The notes below the pieces were generated by a model. It ran no database searches. It saw nothing but the letters and a program-made list of their open reading frames with translations, and was not told where the DNA came from. The translations under genes were made by a program, and so were the position numbers. A stretch of DNA of 64,000 nt, from assembly GCA_023525975.1 (NCBI GenBank), contig CM042034.1, positions 5,091,501 through 5,155,500 of the forward strand, written 5' to 3'. How positions within the stretch are numbered: the first letter of the stretch is position 1; each line of letters begins with the position of its first letter. The stretch comes from Smallanthus sonchifolius. Its lineage: Eukaryota > Streptophyta > Magnoliopsida > Asterales > Asteraceae. Positions 46,386 through 58,150 of this stretch are shown here, piece by piece.

Positions 46386-46530
46386 CTTAGAGCAAGGGGT
46401 ATACCCATGTAATTATGGTGTGGTGTGATAATAAAGTCTACGCCACGTGACGCCACATCACTTCTTTCATTATCACACCATACATCACTTGGCAAGGGGT
46501 ATATCGAAGTGATGTGGTGGTGTGATAAAT
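46386..46530. repeat. Self-complementary repeat with 100-bp direct period
   Basis: GCAAGGGGTAT occurs at 46392 and 46492. Between them ATGGTGTGGTGTGATAAT (about 46415) and ATTATCACACCATACAT (about 46469) are inverted. This looks like part of a small transposon family whose relatives contain GGTATACC words (46258, 46733). Confidence 0.6.
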
Positions 46531-47238
46531 ATTATTATTTAATTTAAAATTATCTTCAACTGTCAAAAATGAGCCGTTGAACAGTAATACACCCCACAAT
46601 TGTGTTGAATTCTCCCGTGAAAAATCTCACGCGAATGGATCAAGTCGTGAAAAAAAAAATTGAGGGGGCGGTGTTCCACAAAAAATCACGTCGTGAAAAG
46701 GCATGCCAACAAGGACCACGCCGTAATAATCATCGGTATACCGGATGACTTTACATAAAAGAGCTCACTTGGGATTGACGTAAACGTATACCCCTTAAAC
46801 TAGAAAATCGACTTCCAACTAAATTATATCAATCATATAATTTCAATTTTCAAGTTTCTAACAATTTTATAATTTTACTAATTTCAAGTTTTTAGCAACT
46901 TTCATATATATATTATTTTTCTTTTTCATCAAGCTAAGCTATTTTAGGTCGTTTTCTTAATTTTCCTAGTATTTATATAGCTGAGCCGACTCTCAGCCGT
47001 AAGCGTTATAGCAAGCCGACTTTTTACACCAAATCAGCTTGCAAGGGTTTTGTAAAGTGTTGAAGGGGGCCGCCCTCATCGTTCTCGTTCCATTCTCTGC
47101 ACACACAAAACTCTTACATCATCAATGGCCGCAATCAGCAGTTAAAAGGACAAAGAGAAGTAAGGTTTACTAAAGCATTCTCCTGCTCGTTAGTATTCAA
47201 ATCGGATCAAATTCCATCCAAAATCGACGTTGATAACA

Positions 47239-50200
47239 ATGGCAGCCTATGTTCCTCCACCTGCAACCGTTTCACCGGCGGTGGAAGCTATCAAGCCGGA
47301 AAAAGTCGATTACATGAACCTTCCGTGTCCTATTCCGTATGAGGAAATCCACCGCGAGGCTATGAGTATGCATCTCGATAATCTTCAACCTAACTCGCTT
47401 ATTGTTTTGATTATGTTTATTGATTGTGAATTGATTTTGTAGTTAGTTGAGTTTGTTACGGCGTGAGATTGTTGTGCTTATGTGATTCTCGAGTATTGTT
47501 AAACCCTAATTCTAAACCCTAGGTGGACCAAATCATACTTATTGATGGAAACATTGGATTTTGTTAATTAATTATGTTATTTAGTAGTGTTAGCCGTGAT
47601 TGTGGAACTTGGATGGCGTGATCGAATGATCTAGGGTTACTGTTAACCATTTAATTTGCATATTCAAGAGCAAATATTGGAAAAGATTTGGTATCATATA
47701 ATAAGTTTTTGATTTGTGACAATTGAAGTTGGGATATGTTTGAGAATTACAAGATTAAAATACACATAAATGACCAATTGTGTTATGTCATATGTGAATG
47801 GAAAGATAAAGAAATGACCAAATTGTTTGTTTATTAGGGTTTTGTTTATTGTTATGACTTATGAGATTTGTTGGCATTGTGATTTTGAGTTAATCTGGGC
47901 ATTAATCACTTGTGGAGTAAAACCATTATCTGAATTTTATCTTATGTGTTAATCATATGCAGTGTCCTTGAAGCCAGAACATTTTGAGGGTATGCGTGTT
48001 GATTTTACCAAGGGTCTCAATCAAAAGTTCTCTCTAAGTCACAGGTACAAATTGAACTTGTTTTTGGGTTTGTATAAGTCAATATTTTTTTTCTTTAATT
48101 TAATGGTCTCCTGCTTTTTAAATAACAGTATTTCTATGGGACCTACTGAAGTTCCTTCTCAGTCTGCTGAAACGATTAAAATTCCTACAGCAAACTATGA
48201 GTTTGGTGCTAACTTTATAGACCCAAAGGTTTGTTATTTAATTTTGACCACCATTGATATATTTTTTTAAAATATTTTGTAAATAGCTAGCAATCTCACT
48301 TTAATAGTGATCTTTTTTTTTTGTTTGTCAAAGTTGATGCTTTTTGGAAGGGTATTGACTGATGGGCGGCTAAGTGCTCGAGTGAAATGTGACTTGTCTG
48401 AGAATCTTACTATGAAGGCCAATGCTCAGGTTTAAGAATGAATGATATGTGATTGTCAATTGTGTGTTTTTTAATAATTATGTCATTAATCCAGTTTGAT
48501 ATTGCTATATCAGCTTACAAATGAGCCTCACATGTCACATGGAATGTTCAACTTTGACTACAAGGTAACCAGTTCATCTGTTTGACTTAATATGGACAGT
48601 ATGCTATTATATTTTGTAATATATGTAAGTCATGACATTTTACCTTTAAACACATTTAGGTTGTAACTATTAATTTTGTTATGGTCTAACCTTTTCCTTT
48701 ATTCAGGGTTCAGATTTTAGGACTCAGTTACAACTAGGAAATGGTGGCCTGATTGGAGCCAGTTATATTCAGGTAAAAAAATCTGTCCGTCTCTTATATA
48801 GTGGCAGAAGTCTAACTAGTAGGTGCATGTTGTATGGATTATTATCTTGAAATTCAGCTTATAAGCATTTTTCTGGTATCAGTATTTTTATGGGTGATAT
48901 GTTGTGCTTGCAGAGTGTGACCCCTCACCTGTCTTTAGGTGGGGAAGTATTTTGGGCTGGTCAGCATAGGAAGTCTGGTCTTGGTTATGCTGCACGATAC
49001 AGCAATGATAAAATGGTAACTTTTTTTGTTTGTTTATTTTTTTATTCATGTTTTCGGAGGTTGCAATTTTGATCCACTTAGGGATGAGTCAATTTGGATG
49101 TTTTATCTCAAACGAGTGAAATACGAACCATTTAGAAAACTGTATTGTTAATGCATACAGCCTCCGAATTTGTTTTGTTTACAACTTATAAATTTACTTT
49201 AATTAGTTTTTGAAATAATATTTAACGCGTTAATTATCAATAAAATTCTGAACAAATTGGCAAAAAAAAAACCGAAGGGTCAACCCGTACTGAAATTCGA
49301 TTGCATTTTTTTCTTGCAGGTTGCCTCAGGACAAATTGCTAGCACTGGAATGGTGCTTCTTGGTTATGTTCAGAAAGTGTCTGAAAAGGTAATCAAAACT
49401 TCTTAATAATGTATCCAACTTCCAACCCCTATTAAATATGCTCATAATTCTAATCTTGTTCGGCATAGGTTTCTCTGGCAACCGACATGATGTACAATTA
49501 CATGTCAAGAGATGTCACTGCCAGCTTTGGTTATGATTATATACTCCGTCAGGTAATTCGACAAATTCTTCATCAACACTCACCATCAATAAATCGTGTC
49601 CCTTGCTTTCTAGTTTTATTCTTAAACTACAAAATTTGAGTTCATGGACCATCTATTTTTTTAAAATCTTCTTATCAATTTGTTTTTATATTGACAGTGC
49701 CGTCTTAGAGGAAAGATCGACTCAAATGGTTGTACCTCTGCATTTCTTGAAGAAAGGTTGAACATGGGTCTAAATTTCATTCTGTCAGCTGAGGTGCGTA
49801 TATTTTCATCCATTTTTGAATCTTTATAGGAAAATCAAAAGGCACCACTTTCTATTGCTGCCTACTAAAGGTGGCAATTTCAGTCATTTACTTGTAAATG
49901 GGTTGATTTACGTTATGTTTTATGACTTCATCTCTAAGGGGTCAAACGGGTAAAGTTTTTGAAAATATTTTTAAACAAGAATAGGTTTAAAGACACTTTT
50001 TTTAATGCATAAACCTCCTAGACCATTTTCTTCAAGAAGTAATGTAATTTTTGCAACAATATTTTTTTGGCTATCAGATTTGACAAACTATTTATATATT
50101 GGGGTTGCTGTCTTTAGAAATTTACCACTCTCGTTACACTTCTAAGTTGGTAGGTGAAAATGGATCACCCGATTGTTTAATAGACTAAGCCACCACGTGA

Positions 50201-52564
50201 ACCCAATAGTTTGAAGTGAAATACAGAAGTCTGAATATACAGATTAATGACTTATCACTTTTGAAGCCCATCTAGGCCCGCCTCAACTGATCAGCCCATC
50301 TAACAACACGAAGACTAAACTTACTTTTTCCACAAGCATAAACTCACTTTTGAAGCCTTGGGTTTTCACATTTTGGGACACCTGCATCTGTTTAGATTTG
50401 TCACTTTTTGGGATACATGCTTCTTCTGATAAATCTGTTTCAGCTTCCATAGTTGATCTACTTCTGTGATTATAAACGATGTCCCTAAACCCCAATACAT
50501 AAAAATGAACTGGGATGGTGGGTTTTTTATAACCCTAAGAGCATCCACTATCTGGTGCTTCGAACACCTGTCACTCTGTCAGGCCCACCTGAGCATGCGT
50601 CTACCTCACTAGATGGGGTTTAAGGGCTGTCAATCACAGAAGTAGTACTGCTCTGATTCAAATCCATTTACATGATTCAGCAGATCAAAAAAAGGATTGA
50701 TGGATACTATAAGTGATCCCATGGATCGTTCCAGTTACACAAATTAATACTTGGATCGATCCATGACCCATTTAAACCACCACCATCTTCCCCACCATCA
50801 TCACCACATTTCCACCATTTTCTCTGTCCACCATCACACCTGGATCCTATCTTGTCAAAGGCGCTAGGCGCACTTAAGGGCTAAGGCGCATGCGACTCGC
50901 CTGAGGCCTAGGTGCAAAAAAGCGCTGGCCTGAGATAATTAAAGGCGCGTACAGAAAAAAACTAAAATATGTATTATGCATTGAAAATTAACATCACTCC
51001 ACAAATAAAATAAACAAGCTATTATAATCAGTACCAAAAGTAGTACTATGGATTCAAAGGCAATAATACCAAAAGTACAAAAGTAACACCAACACTTGAA
51101 AACCAAAAGTAATAAAGAATTAAAGAGTAACTGTTCAAACGATCATAGTTTATCATCAAGACCATCGGAAGTTTCCTCAACTTTAATTGGATAAACAGTG
51201 ATTACAAGAAACTAGAAAGATTTTGTGCGATTAAGAAGAAATAAATAAATAAACTAACCTTGTGCTTGAGTCTTGACTATATGAAGAACAGAAGAAGAAA
51301 GCAATCTGTCTATTTTTTAGGGTTAAACGGCGACCCATTCTCCAGCAGGTAATGATAAATTAAAAAAAACTTCAAAAACAAAATTAAGATAGCGCCTAAA
51401 TAGGGAAAAAGCTAGCACTCTTTGCGCCACGTGCGCCCGAAAAATAGTGCTCCTGTCCTTGCTTTTGAAAAACCTCTCACTTGGTTGCCTTGGTCACCGC
51501 CGGGCGCATTATCAGGGCTGCGCCTTGAATCTAGGCGTGCACCTGAAGAACTTTTGACAACATAAGTTCGATCATAATGTATCAGATCACGGTCTGATCC
51601 ACTGACAGCTTACCCTTGAGCACAACTTTGGTCCAAATTTAGAAAGAAAATAAAACGCTTAACAATGGCAGTTGGTATAATAGTTATCTGTTTGTCTGAT
51701 TTGCATTTTTTCATCATTGTCATGTTTCTAGTCGTTGACCCTAACTACTACATATCAAATTTGAGTTCCATAACAAGACACAGTGGCGTACCCAGAAATT
51801 TTTTCCATGGGGGTCGGAACCTTTAGCGGTCGGTTGTCCATCGTTAAATATTAATTTTTTCAGTCCGGTTCAAACCGAGTGGGGTCGGGTATAGAATCGA
51901 CTTGTAGGTATAGACTTGTAGGAGCAAGGCTGTGAATAGTGAATCGACTTGTAGGTATAGAACCGAAATTCGTGATTAGCGAAAAGGCCTGAAATCGTGA
52001 TGAGGCAATTAGCAAATTGTCGTTCTTTAGATCGTGTGAAGCGTGAATATGAAATGTCAAGACGTTGATGGATCAGGATTGCCACTACTTTTTTATCAGG
52101 TTAAATCTTTTAAAATTTTAAATGGGTAGTTGGTTAACTAAACGTGGGCTTAGTTGGTTAAATGGGTAATGAATTAATTAAATGTGAGTTTAATTGTTTA
52201 AATGACTAAATTTTTAGTCCCGTTTATTCCAAATGTCCAATTAAGTTATTAGTTTAAATGGGGGTCGGTTTAAAAATTAAATTTTCTTGGGGTTGGTGTT
52301 AAAAAATAATTCGTTTTGGGGGTCGGTCAAAATTTTATGGGGGTCGGTATCAAAATTTCATTGGGGTCGGTCGAGATTATGTCGTATATACAACAAACAG
52401 AAAAAAAATTCTATCGGGGTCGGCCGACCCACCTAGCATATGCTAGGTACGCCACTGACAAGACAATGGAGGTTTTATAACACTTCATTCTGGATTTTGT
52501 TATGCAGATTGACCACAAGAAGAAAGACTACAAGTTTGGGTTCGGGTTGACGGTTGGAGAATAG
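47239..52564 (+). CDS. TOM40: TOM40, mitochondrial outer-membrane import channel
   Basis: TOM40 is the beta-barrel pore through which nuclear-encoded proteins enter mitochondria. Eleven exons (47239-47365, 47963-48044, 48129-48228, 48334-48429, 48514-48564, 48707-48772, 48914-49015, 49320-49388, 49469-49552, 49698-49793, 52508-52564) encode 309 residues, the length I recall for Arabidopsis TOM40. Landmarks are the Pro-rich N-terminus (MAAYVPPPATVSP), NLPCPIPYEEIHREAM, FEGMRVDFTKGLNQKFSLS, YEFGANFIDPK, ARVKCDLSENL, QLTNEPHMSHGMFNFDYKG, GYAARYSNDK, NYMSRDVTASFGYDYILRQC, LEERLNMGLNFILSAE and a C-terminal KDYKFGFGLTVGE, which contains the alternating pattern of the sorting beta-signal. Intron 10 is 2.7 kb because two transposons entered it. 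There are no stops or frameshifts. Confidence 0.97.
47501..47522 (+). promoter_or_regulatory. Telo-box-like motifs in TOM40 intron 1
   Basis: AAACCCTAAT and CTAAACCCTAGG occur side by side. The AAACCCTA telo-box is common near starts of plant genes for translation and mitochondria. Here it lies about 135 bases inside the first intron, so a role in expression is possible but unproven. Confidence 0.4.
50852..51560. mobile_element. TIR element rich in GCGC words, TOM40 intron 10
   Basis: It starts TTGTCAAAGGCGCTAGGCGC and ends GTGCACCTGAAGAACTTTTGACAA, so the outer TTGTCAAA is inverted. Both ends are packed with GGCGC and GCGCC words, typical of hAT subterminal repeats, and the centre is AT-rich. 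A related fragment appears at about 24605-24670 in the RPA-interacting protein gene. No target duplication was found. Confidence 0.6.
51781..52457. mobile_element. hAT-like MITE with 8-bp target duplication, TOM40 intron 10
   Basis: The ends are CAGTGGCGTACCCAG and CTAGGTACGCCACTG, an inverted pair. ACAAGACA stands at 51773-51780 and 52458-52465, an exact 8-bp duplication. The interior has many GGGGTCGG words, mostly near the ends, and does not code. Confidence 0.88.
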
Positions 52565-55100
52565 ATCAAAAAACGCGATGCAAACTTTTAGGATTCATAT
52601 TTATTTTTGAGTGACAGTTTGCCATACCAAGTGTGATCTTTCTCATTTTTATTTTATGGTAATGGACAGAGTCAGTTTTGTACTTGTTTTAAAGGAGCAT
52701 TATTTGCGGCGGTCATTACAGCTGCCTAGACGGTTTAGAGCATAACATAATCGGTCCTTAGTTGTCAAATTTTGCAGCTTGGATATGTAATTCAGTTGAA
52801 TTCCTACTTGAAGCTGTACAATGCATCTTAAGGCAATTTGGCAATACATTTATTTTGGCCTAAAGTTTTTCAATGCTGTTGTGTGTATATTGTTGAGCTC
52901 AGTAAAAGTTGCTATGGATTGACGGGTCAACATGTTTGATTTTAGCACATAAAACCGATTGTTTATTAAATGATTACACATGTTATGATGTTATCTAAAC
53001 ATGACGTGTTGTATCTTGTAAGGGAGTTCAGTATTCGATTTAGACTCGAAAAAAACAAAATTTAATTTCCAAATCGAGTTAGCATTGGAATTGAATTCCG
53101 AATTCCTATTCGAATTTGTGATTTCAAGGAATTTGGTTTTCGTTAAATTCAGTTATCTAATTATATATTTTTTTTATAAAAGTAAACACATAAAATGTTG
53201 TATTATCTATCTATACCATGTAATAAATAAAGATTTTAATGTCACGTATCGCCACCATATTTACTTTCATCATTTTTTTGTCTCTTTTTTTATTAAATAC
53301 ATATATATCTTTTAATAATAATATATTTTTAAAAAAATTATTAATTATACTAATAAAACACATTTATTTTAAATGATCCTTTATTATAAAAAAAATTAAA
53401 ATCTAATTACGAAGCTTTTATTTTCAATCAAATAGTAAATGAAAGTCAAATTAATTCAATAGTAATTAATGTATTTTCGAAACCCGATTATATATTAATT
53501 TTTATATATTTTGAATTTTGTTTTTCATACTTACTATATATAATACTAGTTTAGAACCTGTGTAATACACATGGTGAAAAAATATTAATACATAAAATTT
53601 TTAAATCTTTTTATATATTTTATAGACTGAAAAATGTAATATATATAGTAACAATAGCAAACAAAATAAAAAAATATGTAAAATTTAATATATAATTAAT
53701 AATTTGTTTAAAAATACATTATTATTGAAAATATGGAAATGTATTTAATAAGAGAGAGATGCGGGAAAATTTTTCTAAGAATGAATGTGGAAGCGACACG
53801 TGGCATTGAAAAACCTTTATTTATTATATAGTATAGATATTTTACTCTTATACAATATATACACAAAGATTTAAGAATTTTATGTATTGATATTTTTCAC
53901 TACATTTGTATTATACGGTTCTATGCTCAGTTTTAAATTTAAATTGGGTTTTGGAATTATTTAAATCAACCCAATTTCAAATTCAAATTGGTTTTTGGAA
54001 TTCTAACTCGTAATTTCCAAACTCAAATAAACAAGAAATCGATCTGATGAACGTCCCTACCGGCCACCTTTTGATGGTAAAAATATAATTAAATATAAAC
54101 ACATGACTTGTTTTTTATGTTATCGAAGCCTAATAATAATTATAATTTTATAAATCGTACCAAAGATTAGATCTGACCGAGTGACCGGGTCGGGTAACCA
54201 CGATATTCTGTTTATAAAAAGTTTGGTTTTACTTCCTTTGAGGGGCCTAGAGATAATATCTAGGTGCGTGATGACTCATCAACCTAAATTTTCGTGAGAT
54301 AATTATACTTTGTGGCCCCCACTTCTCTTATTATTTTGGTAGCTCGTCCTATCCACTCTTCAAAAAATGTTTTTTTTTTAATTTAAACTATATTCGTTGT
54401 GTTAATGTCATAAAAAATAATATATGATTTATTTTATATAATTCTTTTTTAATTCAGTTATTCAATCCGTGAAATCAATAATTAACGTCAGCTACTAGAA
54501 CAAGTGTTATTTATGTGAAGGCACTCTTTTATTAATGTGAAAATAACTTTATTAATTTGTAATTCATTTATAATATAATTTATATTATTGTATGATCAAT
54601 AATAGTATTATCACGTAAATATTTTTCTCACTTGGAATGTTATTTTAAAAGGCAAAAGGAGTTATTATTAGGCGAAGCACGAGGTTTTTCCAGTTACACG
54701 TTTCTTTCGAAACGGTGTGGGACTGGTTTACCATGCTTCTATTTTTCGTAAGGAAAATTCCGGACGTCCGAAACTTTGCTTTTAAAGAAAACTAGTATTT
54801 TTTAAGAATTAATTACACTGATGACTCTTGTGGTTTACTCAGATTTCACTTTTAGCCCCTGAGAATGCTAAACTACAAGTTTGGTCTAATAGTTTGCACA
54901 CTTATTTTACTTTTGACCCCTAGAAATGTTAAACTAAAAGTTTGACCAAATAGTTTACACACTTGTTTCACTTTTGGCTTCAACCTGGACTAATTATAGG
55001 TGAAGGTGCAAGGTAAGAAACGTGTAGATGAGATGCAGGGTAACAGAGCCCTATTAATTGTTATGTAAATAAATAAATGGATAGACTCACTCACAAACCT
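52565..55100. other. Intergenic spacer between TOM40 and CBSX3
   Basis: The first 300-400 bases are probably the TOM40 3' untranslated region. From about 53050 to 54000 the DNA is very AT-rich, with two AATTCAAATTGG-type blocks (53070 and 53940) that are partly inverted and may bound an old element. A stretch near 54815-54990 resembles the family of the Mutator-like MITEs (GTGGTTTACTC, CACTTTTGGC). No gene is visible. Confidence 0.55.
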
Positions 55101-55102
55101 TG

Positions 55103-56678
55103 GGCTGCCTGCCTGAAACAAATAAAATAAAATCCTTTTTGCTCGTCACACTCTTCCCTACTCCATTCATTCGATCTTCATCTTCTCCAATCAGTCAGTT
55201 ACAGGTATATCACTTCAAATTCTTCAGTAAATGCATTCTACTTTAATCTGCCTATCTAGATTTCTTCACCACCTCTAATTGCTTCCTGTGTAATCAGTGA
55301 TGTTTGTGATTTTGTTTCTGTTGAATTTAGGGTTTATTTCAATCTCTGTGAACCATAGATCTTCTAGCCATGAAGAAGTTGATGATTAACGGATCCACTT
55401 ATCGTAGACCTTAAAAGTTCAAAGTTAAATCTCCCTGGTTAATTTGATGTGATTTAAACGTACTACGATTTTTACTTCATATATATATACACACACACAT
55501 CGGGAATGAATCATTTGAGAACTCATAAATATTGCGAGAACTCGCAAAAAAAAACCAATCAAAACAATTTTTTTTTGTTTTTACCGCCTTGGTAGTAGAA
55601 TATAATCATATATAACATAAAAAAATGAATTTATATATGTAAATTTACATGTATTCGTATATTAAAAAAAAATCACATGTGTAAGTTTTTGTTTTTATCA
55701 TTTACGTATGTGTATAAAACTTTGTAAAATAATTTAGAAATGGGAGATTAATTAAGTGGAGGGAGAAATTATTTTTTATTTTGTATTTTAATTATAAAGG
55801 TAGTAAAAACAAAAAAAGTTGTTTTGATTGGTTTTTACGCGAGTTATCGAGATTCTCAAGTATTTATGAGTTTTTAAAATATTCTTACCTGTATATGTGA
55901 GACTGTCCTTATGTGAAAACCAAATGACCATTCAAACTACACTTGAACTTATTTTTTTTTCTTATTCTATATAATGACAGATATAATGATTAATGACTCA
56001 TGTTGTAGATCAATGAATGTGGTTTATTTCATAGTTGTCAATAGCGCCTATAGCGACCGCTAGTGCGCGCTACGTAGCGAAGCGGCCTAAGCCCGATATA
56101 TGGTGTTTAGCCACTTAAAAACGGGAAAATAACGATTTTTTTATTTTTTATATAAATCGCATTATCGAATTGCGATTTAGGGTTTTTATTTCATTAGATG
56201 ATTAGTGATAGCGATTTTTTTTTATATAAATAGCATTATCGTATAGCGATTTAGGGTTTTTATTTCATTAGATGATTAGTGATGGCGTATTTTAGCTATT
56301 TTGGTGGTGTGACAATTTTTTTGTTGATTATAATTGCTACAATAGTTGACTTGATGTATTTCTAAATTTTTCTACTTCAAAGCTAAACATGAAATGGCGG
56401 GCGCTATTTCATCGCTATCGCTACGTAGCATATAGGTGTCGCTATTGACAGCTATGGGTTTATTGATATTCATAATTATCGTGAAAATGTTGGTTTATAC
56501 GTGCACCATAGTTATCTATCAATGAGAAGGAGTCAAGGATCATCATACTAGTTTCTTGAATCATGATTTTGCAATCATATTGGCCTTTTGATTTGTTTTA
56601 GGGTTAATCTGACATTGATATCATATGGATTGTTAGCTAAAAGCCTTTTTTTCTCCCTTTTTGAGATAGTTTTAGGAT
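55103..56678 (+). promoter_or_regulatory. CBSX3 promoter, 5' leader and leader intron
   Basis: A TTGGGCTGCC word at about 55103, containing the site II core TGGGCT found near many mitochondrial-protein genes, precedes a pyrimidine-rich leader (55150-55200). A good donor CAG|GTATAT follows 55204 and an acceptor TTTTAG ends at 56675, three bases before the ATG at 56679. The leader intron of about 1.47 kb contains a hAT-like MITE. The intron is inferred from signals only. Confidence 0.5.
56029..56456. mobile_element. hAT-like MITE in the CBSX3 leader intron, 8-bp target duplication
   Basis: ATAGTTGTCAATAGCG on the left (56031) and CGCTATTGACAGCTAT on the right (to 56455) are inverted. GGTTTATT lies at 56021-56028 and 56457-56464. 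The inside contains GCGC and TAGCGA words near the ends and a tandem duplication of a roughly 68-bp unit with GCGATTTAGGGTTTTTATTT (56173 and 56242). Confidence 0.78.
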
Positions 56679-58150
56679 ATGCAAGGAGGAATTAGGGCAT
56701 TTGTATCGCAAGGGAGCGTTGTTAAGAACGCAGTTCTGCAACATGTTCGACTGGTGAACCCACTCAGGCCGTTGATGATATCGCGCCATGAGTCAACTGC
56801 AGCAGCTCGTATTGAAGAACAGGGTTTTGAAAGCACCAAAATTTCAGATGTATTGAAAGCAAAGGGGAAAGGTGCAGATGGGTCATGGCTCTGGTGCACC
56901 ACTGATGATTCTGTGTATGATGCTGTCAAATCGGTATGATGCAACTCTAGGTTTCAGTGTTCCACACGCTAACGCACACCAATGTTTATAAAATATAGAG
57001 TAAAGTGTCATTTTCGTCCATGTGGTTTGGCCATTTTAGCCACTTTCATCCAGAAACATTTTTTTAGCTTTTTCACCCCTGACTTTTCAAAATCTAGTCA
57101 TTTTCATCCACCTGATTAACTCCGTCTACATTTTAACGTTAAATCAAAGACTCATTGGCAGTTTGGTTAGATTTTAACCTATGAATTTCAAACCGATCCC
57201 TGATTTAACGTTAAAATGTAGACGGAGTTAGTCAGTTGGATGAAAATGGCTAGATTTTGAAAAGTCAGGGATGAAAAAACTAAAATGGCCAATCCACTGG
57301 GTCGAAAATGACACTTTACTCTAAAATATAAAATATTTCTTATATGATGTGATGACCAAATGAAAACATGTATTGTAGATGACACAACACAATGTTGGTG
57401 CTCTGGTTGTGGTTAAACCTGGCGAGAACTCGGCTATTGCTGGAATCATCACAGAAAGAGGTGAAATTTTTGGAACTTTTTTTTACAAATTCGTTAACAT
57501 GAATATTTTAATCCAAGGTTTATTACTTAAACGGGTTCCGTTTTCTAGATTATCTCAGGAAAATCATTGTGCAAGGAAGATCATCAAAGTCAACCAAGGT
57601 TGGAGACATCATGACTGAAGAGGTATAAGGATGGTGAAATTCGACACACTACAGAATTGATACATTATTTTTTCCGCCATAAAAATATTTCAATGTATGG
57701 TTTTGGTTGCAGAACAAACTTATTACCGTAACACCTGACACCAAAGTTCTGAAAGCGATGCAGCTAATGACAGGTATATGTATATCGTAACCCATTCATA
57801 TGAAAACGGGTCAAACAGATAAAATAGAAGAAAAAAACATTAGATATTGTTTTAATAATATAGTTCATGAAATCATATTGAAAAAATTAACTCTTTATGC
57901 ATATTTTTTTTAAAGTAGACAAAGTGTTTTGAGTCAACCTGACCTACCTGTTTTGGCTCCTATGATATTGTGACTGAACATCTTAATAACTTCCTGTGTA
58001 TTGGCAGATAATCGTATTAGGCACATTCCAGTGATCGATGAGAAGGGAATGCAGGGAATGGTTTCCATTGGAGACGTGGTTCGTGCTGTGGTGAGTGAAC
58101 ACAGAGAGGAGCTCAACCGTTTGAACGCATTCATACAGGGCGGCTACTAA
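56679..58150 (+). CDS. CBSX3: CBSX3, mitochondrial CBS-pair protein
   Basis: CBSX3 has two CBS domains that bind adenosine nucleotides and is reported to activate mitochondrial o-type thioredoxin. Five coding exons (56679-56933, 57379-57460, 57549-57622, 57713-57773, 58008-58150) encode 204 residues, near the family's usual length. The N-terminus (MQGGIRAFVSQGSVVKNAVL) is Arg-rich and acid-free to about residue 45, fitting a mitochondrial presequence. The first CBS unit runs from ISDVLKAKGKG through TTDDSVYDAVKSMTQHNVGA to GIITERDYLRKIIVQGR. The second runs from VGDIMTEENKLITVTPDTKV to RHIPVIDEKGMQGMVSIGDV. The protein ends NRLNAFIQGGY. Intron 1 contains a Mutator-like MITE and intron 4 an AGGTGGCAA-family fragment. 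The call is firm. Confidence 0.95.
56998..57321. mobile_element. Mutator-like MITE with 9-bp target duplication, CBSX3 intron 1
   Basis: The left end GAGTAAAGTGTCATTTTCG and the right end CGAAAATGACACTTTACTC are exact inverted repeats, and the arms continue inward through ACTCCGTCTACATTTTAACG and its complement. TAAAATATA stands at 56989-56997 and 57322-57330. The terminal GAGTAAA is shared with the element at 30994, so the two are related subfamilies. Confidence 0.88.

Larger units (their letters stand above)
43056..47238. other. Intergenic spacer before TOM40
   Basis: Apart from the candidate exon at 44389-44449, I see no gene. Two related elements with TCACCCTT ends occupy 44533-45482, and a small self-complementary repeat lies at 46386-46530. 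The rest is AT-rich. The region before 47239 contains the TOM40 promoter and leader; GC content rises and a GGGGGCCGCC word lies near 47065. Confidence 0.55.

Noticed and set aside
47501..47522. Telo-box as proven TOM40 enhancer
   Set aside because: The motif is short, AAACCCTA occurs by chance in plant DNA, and it lies in an intron; it is kept only as a possible site.
53085..53315. 76-residue Phe/Tyr/Ile-rich frame
   Set aside because: Very AT-rich DNA, no family similarity and no splice partners.
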